Source: Chrysomallon squamiferum (taxonomy: Eukaryota > Mollusca > Gastropoda > Neomphalida > Peltospiridae). Taken from it: a DNA stretch of 27,500 nt. Position numbers and translations under genes: made by a program. The notes beneath the pieces are model-generated. The model searched no databases and had not been told where the DNA came from. It saw only the letters and a list, made by a program, of their open reading frames with translations. Of the stretch, positions 11,593 through 21,212 are shown piece by piece. The stretch lies in NCBI GenBank assembly GCA_012295275.1, contig CM022677.1, positions 20,229,041-20,256,540 on the forward strand, given 5' to 3'. Each line of letters starts with the position of its first letter. Position 1 is the stretch's first letter.

Positions 11593-13901
11593 AAAAGAAA
11601 AAAGAAACAAAGAAAAAAGAAAAAAAAGAAAGAAAAACAGGAAGAAAGCGAAGAAAGAAAAAGTTGAAAACTTTAGTTACCCTTTGTTTTAAAAGGCTGT
11701 TTCGACGTGGTGAAGCTACGTCTTGGAATAGTTATTGAATTGTAATTGTCCGTAGCATAGTCTGAAAAGGCACCAGTGGTATTAGCCTGTGAAATGTCAA
11801 CAGTGGTATTAGCCTGAGAAATGTCAACAGTGGTATTAGCCTGTGAAATGTCAACAGTGGTATTAGCCTGAGAAATGTCAGCAGTGGTAATAGTCTGTGA
11901 AATGTCAACAGTGGTATTAGCCTGTGAACCGTCAGCAGTGGTAATAGTCTGTGAACTGTCAACAGTGGTAGTAGACAGTGAACCGTCAACGGTGGTAATA
12001 GCCTGTGAACTGCCAACGGTGGTAATAGCCTGTGAACTGCCAACAGTGGTAATAGTCTGTGAACCGTCAACGGTGGTAATAGCCTGTGAACTGTCAACAG
12101 TGGTAATAGTCTGTGAACTGTCAACGGTGGTAGTAGACAGTGAACCGTCAACAGTGGTAGTAGACTGTGAACTGTCAACAGTGGTAGTAGACTGTGAACT
12201 GTCAACGGTGGAAGTAGACTGTGAACTGTCAACGGTGGTAATAGTCTGTGAACTGTCAACGGTGGTAGTAGACTCTGAAATGTCGGAAGTGATATTGGCT
12301 TGCGACGTGGTGAAATCATCGTCATCTGAATGCTCGGCAACTATATCAATGACTACAGCAGCGTCTACTGTGTCAGCAGCAGCTGTACCAACTACTGTAG
12401 CAGCGTCAGCGTTGACTGTTATTGCACCGGACTTCGGTTGTGACGGCGAATTGTTCCCAGCGCACAGGCCTTTCAACAGCGCCATCGTTTCCGGAAGTCC
12501 GATGACGTGCCGTTTGTTTTTAATGGAGCAGGTTCCTTCGACGATCGAGGGTTTGATAAAGCGCAGAATGACGTACATTTGGCACGTGCATTTAATGACG
12601 GTGTTGCTGACGGAAATGTGTCGGAACTTGTCGTTGCGGTAGTCTAAGATGAAGTCTAAATCAGTTAACGTCGAATCGTCCAGAGCTAACTTGACTCCCG
12701 AAGGGAGCTCGTTGAAGGCGCCTCGTTCTATCCTGGTTATTGGGTTTCCTTGGAGACCGATGACAGTCGCGTGCATTCCAGCGAAAGCATTTTTCGGCAC
12801 AACTTTTATCTTGTTGTTTTTCAGGGACACGTATACAGCCGTTTTCAGCGGTCTCAGTGCCCGTACGGGAACCTCGGTCAGACTGCAGTGGTCGATGATG
12901 ATTATTTTGAGGCAGCTGCTCTGTTTGACAAACACTTCGTCGGTGCGCAGTCTAATGTGCGAATAGCTGACGTCAGTCTGACGTAGGCAGAACGCGCCGT
13001 GCATCGATGAAAGGCGGGATAACGAATTGTGAGAAAGGTCCAGTTCCACCACTGACGTAAGCAGTCGGACGCTGGCCGGCAGATCGCGGAGACCACATCC
13101 TCTTAGCAACAGATTTCTTAGAGTATCTTCCAGCCCGAAGAAAGCACCGGAGTGCACGGAGAGTGGCGCGTTCTGGTCTAAGGTCAAAGTCGCGAGACTG
13201 CGAAGACCTAAAAAAGTGTGTCTGAACAGGTTTCGTATCTTGTTAGAGTTGAGTTTCAAGTCCACGAGTTTCGTCAAATAGTTTACAGCAGCCGGGACCC
13301 GCAGCAGACGATTCACCGACAAATCAAGCTCTTTCAGCGTCCTGACGCCGTGGAAGGCTCCGTCTTCTACGTCCGCGATCCTGCACTTCGACATCGCGAG
13401 GCGCTTCAGGGACAGCAGTCCTACGTCGAGGAAATCCCTCTTCACCGCTGAGCCCGTCCTCTGAACGTTAGATCCGAGGTCGAGGCTCGTCAGCTTGACC
13501 AGACCTTTCGCGAAAGCGAGCCTCTCGTCGAACTGCACGTCCGTCTCGCTGACGTCGAGGATTTCCAGCGAGTCGGCGAGGTTGGCGAAAGCGGACTCGG
13601 CCAGATCGATCCCCCGATTCTTCGCGAGCTTCAGCATGATCACTCGGAGACCGCGCGGGAAGTCGTCCTTCTCCACGGACGCGATCCTGTTTCCCTGCAG
13701 GTCGAGCAAGATCGACAGCTTCACTGACGTCAGCGTCCTCAGGTCCGGCACGGCCGTTAAGCGTTTCCAGCCGCAGAACACGACGTACACGCTGGGCAAG
13801 TACTCGAGTTCGGAACGGTGACACGTGCACTGCTCTGGACACGCGACCACAACCCACACCACGCACACGGTATTCATCAACGACAGCAGCACTGTTAACA
13901 T
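11355..13901 (-). CDS. LRR receptor A: secreted/type I membrane leucine-rich-repeat protein with Thr/Ser-rich stalk
   Basis: Exon 1 is 13901-11681 (740 codons plus one base) and the transmembrane exon is 11446-11355 or 11446-11359. Residues 1-20 look like a signal peptide. An LRRNT cap follows (Cys 21, 25, 27, 43), then about twelve LRRs to about residue 435 and an LRRCT cap (Cys 438, 440, 458, 480). Residues 481-741 are a stalk with an acidic patch (SDDDD) and 18 nine-residue repeats. Exon 2 adds a hydrophobic helix starting DLILGISIIFLVLG. If translation reads through the donor, TAA at 11357-11355 ends the protein at 770 aa with almost no tail. If spliced (GTAAG at 11358), a tail exon is expected but was not found. 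Gene A is a paralogue of gene B at 16574 and is transcribed divergently from it. The 5' half of the exon is GC- and CpG-rich. There is no TIR or kinase domain, so it is not a Toll-like receptor. The ligand is unknown. Confidence 0.9.
11500..11670. repeat. Poly(A)/purine tract inside the LRR gene A intron
   Basis: A (TG)n run at about 11479-11498 is followed by A-runs at 11508-11534 and 11539-11590, then AAAG/AAAGA repeats to 11670. On the sense (minus) strand of gene A this is a poly(T) tract directly after the splice donor at 11679-11680, filling most of the short intron between 11681 and 11446. Confidence 0.93.
11775..12272 (-). repeat. 27-bp coding minisatellite, 18 nine-residue repeats (stalk of LRR A)
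   Basis: Unit consensus on the coding strand is S/T/A-T/I/N-T-T-V-D-S/G/I-S-Q, residues 544-705, with a partial nineteenth unit. Every unit is exactly 27 bp, so no copy breaks the frame. The copies nearest the C-terminus (ANTTVDISQ) carry N-T-T glycosylation sequons, while the N-terminal copies (STTTVDSSQ) do not. The composition suggests a heavily O-glycosylated extended stalk. Gene B lacks the array. Confidence 0.95.
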
Positions 13902-13930
13902 AGCAACAACGGTGTCAGCAATGCAATATT
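13902..13930 (-). promoter_or_regulatory. 5'UTR start of LRR gene A coding exon (splice acceptor)
   Basis: On the minus strand, TTGTATTTCAG ends at 13931 and is followed by 29 bases to the ATG at 13901. This predicts a non-coding first exon further right, inside the divergent intergenic region. Confidence 0.55.
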
Positions 13931-14241
13931 CTGAAATACAAGTGTGGTAATTTTGAAATCAACCATACCTTTGCCTCAGTCAGATCATAACTTATGCACT
14001 GGCGCATTTTGTAACATGCACGCACGCACGCACGCACGCACACGCACACACCCACACACATATACGCACAGGTAATATACATTACCACGACCTTTTTCGA
14101 TCATCCCGATTATCACTGATGCTGTTGCTTTTACTCCACTGCCACTACTACTGCTACTACAGTGTATGAAACGTCTACTGCTTCTATTAAAACTACTCCT
14201 ATAAGCGTATTTATATTCCTGCTGCACAGTGGTACTGTGCA

Positions 14242-14778
14242 CAGTGGTACGTGTCCTTAATGTCCCCCACCTGGGTGAGCAGCCACCTGCGATATAAGGA
14301 CACTTTTCAGTGGCTCAGTTCCTTAGATTAGCGGACACCTACTGAACATGGACAGAGACAGCATTTATTTATCATGACTCCACTGGTGAAGCGAACCAGT
14401 GATACCGATTTGAATTTGTTTTCTCTAAAATAAATAATTGTATTATAGCAAAAAAAAAAGTTGGCTTCGTCCATTTTCTGCACTGCCAAACCATTGAATC
14501 TGAAGCAACTTGGCGCGTAAATTTAATTTGGTGATTCTGTCATCCAGCCTCATTCCATGCTTCGTAAACGCCGGGTATTTAGCGGACTTTTAGAGATCGA
14601 AATGATGGCGTGGCTGAGTTTCAAACCTAAATATGCCTTATTCTTGTGTCCGGCTTTTGTAACTTTGATACGTTTGCAACTGTGTTTTAGGAGAAAGCTG
14701 TAATGTTTGTGATGGCAAAGCCTGGCAACGCCTGGAAACCGGTATATCTATATCTGTAGTGGATATAGATATATCATC

Positions 14779-14813
<35 letters not shown>

Positions 14814-14859
14814 TCCCTCTGATGAAGGAACACCTGCGATGTATTGACAGGTATCACTG
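14242..14859. mobile_element. Candidate pogo/Tigger-like non-autonomous DNA transposon remnant
   Basis: The ends are inverted: CAGTGGTACGTGTC at 14242 and, reading inward on the minus strand, CAGTGATACCTGTC from 14859, agreeing at 12 of 14 positions. CAGT ends and internal TTAGCGGACACC-type words (about 14329 and 14575) are what I recall of pogo/Tigger elements. A TA follows the right end, but the left flank is CA, so no clean TA target duplication is visible. CACCTGCGAT occurs as a direct repeat near both ends (about 14286 and 14831), and a further CAGTGATACC lies inside near 14395. There is no transposase frame. Confidence 0.4.
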
Positions 14860-15582
14860 TATCTAAATTTACTTCCTTGATGTAATAGTAATTTAAAAAA
14901 AAGTCACAGACACGCGCGCACACACACACACACACAGGCACACGCACTTGTACGCGCGCACTTAAATAATAGATGCACTTTAAATAATTACAAGTGCATA
15001 ATAATGATGATGATAGTGGTGGTGATAATAATGATCATTATGTTGACATTGATAATGATAACGATGACGACGACGACCATAATGATGATGATGGTAATGA
15101 TGATGATAATCATTTTGTTCCCAGCTAATTTAAAAATTCGTAAGCAGCATATCCAGGTTTGGGCAGTTGGTTGACAGACTTTGCTATAGGTATTCATGTA
15201 TATAATTAATCCATTTATTTATTTATTTATTTTAATTAAATTCGGGGATTAAAAACCATCTTATTTATTACCAAATATATATATATATATATATATAATA
15301 ACGTAATTTTCTTTAACATGTTTATCAAATGACACCATTTTCTCCTAATGTTAATATTATTTGGTATTAAAATGACAACGCGTGTTGACCAGCATAATAT
15401 TGTTTACAAAGGGTTTTGCTGAATGTTAGAGGAAATACCGACAAGTATAACTGAAGATTACACACATATTACTATGGATTGCTGTTGGGATATATCGTCC
15501 AGTGAAGATGCTGTTTGGTAAAATTGGTTACATAGTTTACATACACTCACCGTTTCGTACATCCGTCGTTATTATAACTATT

Positions 15583-15590
15583 TGACGTCA
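15583..15590. promoter_or_regulatory. TGACGTCA palindrome (CRE/ATF-type site)
   Basis: A perfect eight-base CREB/ATF consensus about 0.96 kb upstream of the last-exon acceptor of gene B, followed at 15600-15607 by the half-related TACGTCAT. Position in the divergent region makes regulation of either LRR gene possible. Binding is inference. Confidence 0.35.
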
Positions 15591-15789
15591 TTTTCCTTCA
15601 TACGTCATAATCCATCTTACAGTGCTACTCGTAAGTTACGGAAATTAACGAAATAATGTGTAAGGCTTAGCACCGATTACATACACTACGCTCGTGCATA
15701 ATGCAGTAATAATCATAATAATAATAATAATTATACAAAAAATAAATAAATGGAAATAGTTCGAGGTTCTGTTTAATAAAAATCGTGTT

Positions 15790-16010
15790 CCACGAAATTA
15801 TTGTGAAGTATATAGTTGTTTCTACTAATCCACAAAATTACTGTGAAGTATATACCTGATTCTGCTAATCCACGAAGTTACTGTGAAGTATATACTTGTT
15901 TCTACTAAATCATGATGTTGCTCTGGAGTATACTTTTGTTTCTACTAATCCATGAAGTAACTGTAATGTGTACTAATCCATGAGTTTACTCTGAAGTGTA
16001 CATTTGATGC
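15790..16010. repeat. 40-bp minisatellite, about 5.5 copies, upstream of LRR gene B
   Basis: The unit contains TCTACTAATCCACGAAGTTA then CTGTGAAGTATATACTTGTT. Copies begin at 15821, 15861, 15901 and 15941, a strict 40-bp period, with decayed copies on both sides. Confidence 0.92.
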
Positions 16011-16180
16011 ACAATAAAATCGCAGTGTGAATATGTATGTAAAAGAAGAAGAAAACAGTACACAAATATAAATAGAAATGTCTCCAGCATGACAATACTT
16101 TTATTCAATACGTGTGTGTGTGTGTGTGTGTGTGTGTGAACCCGGCCTAAGCCTCTAAAATCGTAATATTCTCGACATAA

Positions 16181-16200
16181 TGACGTCATAATTGACGTCA
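16181..16200. promoter_or_regulatory. Paired TGACGTCA palindromes upstream of LRR gene B
   Basis: Two perfect TGACGTCA sites at 16181-16188 and 16193-16200 are twelve bases apart, placing them roughly on the same helical face. They lie about 350 bp before the acceptor of the coding exon of gene B. The consensus is that of bZIP factors such as CREB/ATF. Confidence 0.45.
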
Positions 16201-16401
16201 CGAAAACTTCTGTTTTATTTCGTAAATTAAAGGTTTATTTGTCCATGTTCTAACTTGCATTCGTTCACACTTGGAATGTACAGCTAGTCAGAAAGAAAGA
16301 AGGAAAATTCGCCAGTCATTTCCTCGTGGATTGCGAATCTCTATGCCGAAGTTTGTTAACCTTTATGTATTTTTTAAACGTGACATTGTCTAAAGCTTGG
16401 C

Positions 16402-16437
<36 letters not shown>

Positions 16438-16546
16438 GTTATTGAAGACGATATTTGTATAAAACTGACAAAAGTATAAAGCAAAAGTTTTATAGCTGTA
16501 CAAAAATTGACAAAAGTGTAACTGTTTATACCTTTAACATTTTCAG

Positions 16547-16573
16547 ATCAGAAGAGGAATAATAGCAGTTAGT
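16547..16573 (+). promoter_or_regulatory. 5'UTR start of LRR gene B coding exon (splice acceptor)
   Basis: TTTAACATTTTCAG ends at 16546, 27 bases before the ATG at 16574. As in gene A (29 bases) and NUP155 (6 bases), the initiator lies just inside an internal exon, so a non-coding first exon upstream is expected. Confidence 0.55.
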
Positions 16574-19001
16574 ATGTACGTCGTCATAGTAACACTGCTA
16601 TCAGTTGTAGGTGCAGTCGTGTCGCAATGTCCCAGCAGCTGTAGCTGTCGTACAACAGAGGTACGTGGAATTGGAACTGCGTACGTGGTGGCTTGCGAAG
16701 GCGGAGGTTTACGACAAGTTCCGGACCTGAATTCACTAGTCTCGGAGAAGAAAAAACGCATTTGTCTCCATCTGAAAAATAATCAGATTACGTTAGTCAG
16801 TCAGTCCAGTTTTCCTCCAGCTCTCGATGTCGTTCAGGTCATTCTGGGTGGTAACACGGACCTACAGTTGGAATACAACGCTTTCGTTAATTTGGCCAAT
16901 TCGCTGCTACACTTGGATCTTAACAACACGAACTTACAGTTTAAAAGCAAGTTTTCATTCTTAAAAGGCCTGACTAAACTTAATACTCTTATTTTGAATG
17001 GCAACAGACAAAACGATGGACACATAAAAGCAGAATTATTCAACAATTTAGATTTAAAATCTCTGGAAACTCTGTCTCTCGCTTACTGTAATATAAATGA
17101 TCTAACTCGGTCGGTGTTTAAAGGGTTAAGCTCTGTTAAAGAGCTGAATCTGAGTAACAATAATTTAGCGAATGCGCCACTGGACCTCGCTTTAGAAAAT
17201 CTCGAAACGCTGATTCTTGCAGGCAATCGAATCAGTAGGTTAGCACTTAACAGCTTTTCCGACTATCGTAAACTTGAGACACTGTCGCTCGACGGAAATC
17301 ATATTACGTTTGAAATAGACGCACTGAGTGCACTAGTAGAAAGTCTGAGTACAGTTAGTTGTTCCTCGTGCATGCTGGATGATGTTCCTAAGAACGCCAT
17401 TTACAGGCTCGCTGGTTTGACGAAACTGGTACTGCGCAACAACCCGATGCGCTCGATAGACGTGTCGTCCTTTAGCGGGAGTTACTGCCTCGAAGAACTT
17501 GATTTTTCGGAAAATATTATTCCGCTTCAACCCAAGATGCTGTCGAAACACTCGAAATGTCTCACAAAACTGCGGCGAAGTTCGTGCGGTCTGACTGAAG
17601 TCCCAACGGCGGTCATCAAAGAGTTAACGTACTTAAGGTCGCTCGACCTGTCGAGGAACCATATCAAGTTCATTGAACGAAATGCTTTTCCTCTGCGTAA
17701 TTTGCATGAAGTAGATCTGTCTGAAAACCCGCTGACAGAAATCAGGCCAGGCGCATTCGGAAACCCTAGCGGTTATTTTGAGCTCAACCTCGACAAGACG
17801 AAACTGAACGGGGTGGACTTCTTGCTGGAATACGACAGATTGAAATTCAACACAGTTACTTTTCGAGGCGTGGGGTTCCCGTGTACCTGCGATTTAAATA
17901 AAATGTTGTCTTTTCAATACAGACGAAAATTGTTTGGAGAGTGCAGCCTTGTCAACATAATTTTACCAATCAGGGGAAAGGGCTCACCTCCTGCTCTTAA
18001 AGACTACTGCAGAACTTCGACTACTTCGACTACTTCGACTACTACAGCAAGCGGTAAGTCCTATTTTAAAACGTAGTCTATTAGCAAATTTCGGTTATAT
18101 TTTACTTTAAATAAATCAGCGAAACCAGTAATAATAATAACAAAATGTATTTATTTATTTGTTTGTTTGTTTGTTTATTTGTTTGTTTGTTTATTTATTT
18201 ATTTGTAATATTCTACAGTGTGTTCACGTATTTATCCGTGTATAAAAACTGATTCTCTGAACTTGGTCTCTGCAGAAAATGATAACAAAAAAAGTACTTC
18301 AGCGGGAGCCGTGGTAGCTGTTCTGGTCGTCATATTGGTGCTGGCAGGAGCCGCTTCTGTCTTTGTCGTGTAAGTTTAAACACAGCTCGCTGTAGTGACC
18401 TGCGTCGTTCAAACAGAAGGAAAATAAAATATACTAAATAGCATACAGCGTGTTACCCTTGGGCTAGCTAAGGCATTGGCTGATCACGTGATAGTGATAC
18501 GTTTCATTAGCTTGTTTGTTACGGTTTGTACGATCAAAATAGTAACGGCGTCTTGTTACATTGCTGTTGAAATTTTATTCCTTTATTTCAAACTGGAACA
18601 AATATGTATATAAACTGGAACAGTTATATATATATATATATATATATATTTGTTCCGGTTCTTATTTACGGTTATGAATAAATATGACACAATATAATGG
18701 TATCCTTAAACACTGATGGTCACAACTTGACTCTTTTTGAAATGAGGTAAAAAACACCTAGCCGCGAGGGGTTCTGCGGGGGGCGGACTGTGTGACAATA
18801 TGTAGAGCACCACGGCAGGGCCTGGGGTAAGACTGAAACGTGTGAAAAGGATGATGTATCCTCAAATGATCAGGTGTTCGATAAACCTGTTTGATGTCCG
18901 ATTTCTTTGAAGTCAGTTTTGTCTTTCATCGTTGCGATGTAGGTAGACTTAAAACGGCAACCGTAGACATAAACGAATTCATTCAGTAGATATCGGATTA
19001 G

Positions 19002-19046
<45 letters not shown>

Positions 19047-19375
19047 AAGAAAAAGAAAATCGTCAATTTCGGTATGACGCCTTTGCCTCATTTGCCTCAA
19101 TATAGTTACACCCATGACGTTATTATTGTTACGGTAATAATAATGATGATAATAACAGCATGGTGGTAGATGTAGTAGTACTAGCAGTAATAATAATAAT
19201 AGTAGTAATCGTAGTAGTAGTAGTAGTAGTAGTTGCACTGGTGGTAGTAGTAGTACTGGTAATGGTGGTAGTAGTTGTAGCAGTAGTAGTAATATTAGTA
19301 GTAGTAGAAGTAGTAATATACAACAATAACAATACAACAACTATTATTGTTGTTATTGCTGTACTATTATTATCA

Positions 19376-19408
<33 letters not shown>

Positions 19409-19651
19409 GCTGTTACTATTATTGTTATTACTGTTACTACTACTACTACTACTACTGTTATGATTTATTATTATTATTGCTAATATTATTATTATCATCA
19501 TCGTTATAATAATAATAATAATAATAATAATAATTATTATTATTATTATTTCAGTATGAGAAAGAAACAGAAAGCAAAGAAGAATGAAAATGGAAAAGTA
19601 GACAAATCCCAAGTCGGACAAGACAATGCTGGATTTGGAAAAGAAGTTTAA
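16574..19651 (+). CDS. LRR receptor B: type I membrane leucine-rich-repeat protein with short basic tail (3 coding exons, complete)
   Basis: Coding exons are 16574-18053, 18276-18369 and 19555-19651, giving 556 aa with consistent phases 1 and 2. Residues 1-17 form a signal peptide. The LRRNT cap has Cys 19, 23, 25 and 41. About twelve LRRs (LxxLxLxxN-type) run to about residue 430, and the LRRCT cap has Cys 437, 439, 457 and 479. A short Thr/Ser linker (STTSTTST) leads to exon 2, which carries the transmembrane helix (about 503-525), and exon 3 gives a 31-residue cytosolic tail starting MRKKQKAKK and ending NAGFGKEV. Cap cysteines fall within one or two residues of those in gene A and the whole LRR block aligns, so A and B are paralogues. 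The whole ectodomain is one exon. The protein should act at the cell surface in recognition or adhesion. The tail has no catalytic, TIR or ITAM motif. Confidence 0.93.
18054..18275 (+). other. Intron 1 of LRR gene B with TTTG/TTTA repeats
   Basis: A 222-bp phase-1 intron with donor GGTAAGTC and acceptor CTCTGCAG. It contains (TTTA/TTTG)n at about 18145-18205. Confidence 0.85.
18370..19554 (+). other. Intron 2 of LRR gene B, filled with TA and AAT/GTA arrays
   Basis: A 1.19-kb phase-2 intron. It holds TA repeats at about 18628-18650 and 19002-19042, an unassigned GC-richer segment at about 18755-18850, and a composite (GTA)n/(ATT)n array at about 19160-19550. The final ATT run serves directly as the tract before the TTTCAG acceptor. 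Confidence 0.85.
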
Positions 19652-19746
19652 TTCAGGTGGAATGAAAATACTCTTAAATTCATTAATGTTATATGCACAT
19701 AGTAGGAGATTTCTTTTCTTTTTTAAATGTGTATATATATTTCAGT

Positions 19747-19778
<32 letters not shown>

Positions 19779-19974
19779 AAGAGAGTGCGTGTCTGTGTGT
19801 GTGTGAAAAAGAAACACATCAATAATAAATAAATCAATACATAAACAAACAAACAAACAAACAAACAAACAAAAATAAAAAAGCAGAGGGAGAGAGAGAA
19901 ATAAATGAGTAATTTGAACAAACATTAGAATTTTCCGCGTGGTGCTGAATACAGAAAACAAATATATAAACTTC

Positions 19975-19980
19975 AATAAA
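19975..19980 (+). terminator. Candidate polyadenylation signal of LRR gene B
   Basis: AATAAA 324 bases after the gene B stop codon, followed by GGCTGTTGTC, a G/T-rich stretch of the sort found downstream of cleavage sites. AATAAA also occurs near 19825-19830 in an A-rich tract, so the choice is uncertain. Confidence 0.45.
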
Positions 19981-20257
19981 GGCTGTTGTCACATATGTAA
20001 ATTATAAATTTAGATGCAGTTGGTTAAAGAGAATTGCGAAAATCATAATAAAACAGAGAATAATAATAAAAAAAAAAATAATAAAAATTAAAACGAAAAG
20101 AAAAGAAAACGTTAAACTGAGGGAAAATCATCATTATTACATAAAAGAAGAAAAAGAAGGAAATGAAAATTTCGATAATGTACATTTTCTTTCTCACTGC
20201 TTTGCCTATCTTTCCCTTTTTTCAATCTTTATTATTTATTTATTTATTTATTTATTA

Positions 20258-20290
<33 letters not shown>

Positions 20291-21176
20291 TTAATTATTA
20301 CATTTTAAAAGAGAAGAAGAAAAAAAAACGTCACTGTCTACGTCACCACCAATGGCAGTATCAAAATAATGAAAATCCGCAGTCACTTCAAAGTAGGTAA
20401 ACTTATAATATATTCATGTTTATTTCGAACTCTTTAACTCAGGTTAATGACATTTACGTTGACAGTGTGTGTGTCTGAGCGTGTTCGTACGGTACTATTG
20501 CAGTTAGATTTTGTCAAAAAAAACTTTTTTTTTTAAAAGTAATTTGGGGAAATATGTCATTTAATCAATGCCTCGTATACGTAGATGTCTGTTATTGAGT
20601 AGAATTGCTGCAAAGGTAGAAATCTTTTTTTCTAAATTTTTTGTTTTAAGATAACTTTGACGTCATACCATCTCGTACAATTTCGTACTATATATTTTTT
20701 ACGACGTCGCCAGCCAAAAACAACCCCCCAAAAAAAAAAAAAAAATAAAAATAAAAAATAAAATAAAATAAAATAAAATAAATACATTCATTACACCGGC
20801 GCGTGAATATGAAGACGACTACTCTCATTAAATCTAAAAACAACAACATCAGCTAAAACTCAGTAGCAGACAGCTCTGAGTAAGTAGTTGTAAAACGATA
20901 CAAAAATTATAATTGTTGTTTTTTAGATATAATTATTTCTATTTTGAATGCGTTTAAAACAAAAATGCATTGATAACGTGTTATTTGAATGATTGCCTTG
21001 AAATTCATTATAACGCTTGAATCAGTTTTACAACAGAAATCATTATAGGTCCGTCAGTCGGCCTTATAAACAACAAAAATTGATTTAATTTTTCACTTTT
21101 TTTTAAAACAAAAATTATTCAACTCAGAAAACATGTAATCTTGTATGCAAACAACGTATTTTTCCTAGTTTTATTT

Positions 21177-21212
<36 letters not shown>

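Larger units (their letters stand above)
13902..16546. other. Divergent intergenic region between LRR genes A and B
   Basis: This head-to-head interval of about 2.6 kb should hold the promoters and non-coding first exons of both LRR genes. It contains a CA/CG-rich stretch at 14015-14065, a candidate DNA transposon remnant (14242-14859), CA/CG and GAT/AAT microsatellites at 14920-15110, TA repeats at 15277-15296, a 40-bp minisatellite at 15790-16010 and three TGACGTCA palindromes. No coding exon is recognisable. Confidence 0.6.

Noticed and set aside
11732-12642. Long frames of 202 aa (minus) and 255 aa (plus) overlapping the stalk of LRR gene A
   Set aside because: They are shadows kept open because the 27-bp unit is a multiple of three. 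The LRR frame has signal peptide, LRRs and cap cysteines; these do not.
11355-18053. Toll-like receptor or lamprey-type VLR assignment for the LRR genes
   Set aside because: No TIR domain follows the membrane helix, and each LRR array is complete in one exon with no flanking cassette modules. Only a general LRR membrane receptor call is supported.
18755-18850. GC-richer segment in intron 2 of LRR gene B as a hidden exon or small RNA
   Set aside because: No frame joins the neighbouring exons in phase, the transmembrane and tail exons already fit each other, and no RNA fold or known motif was recognised.
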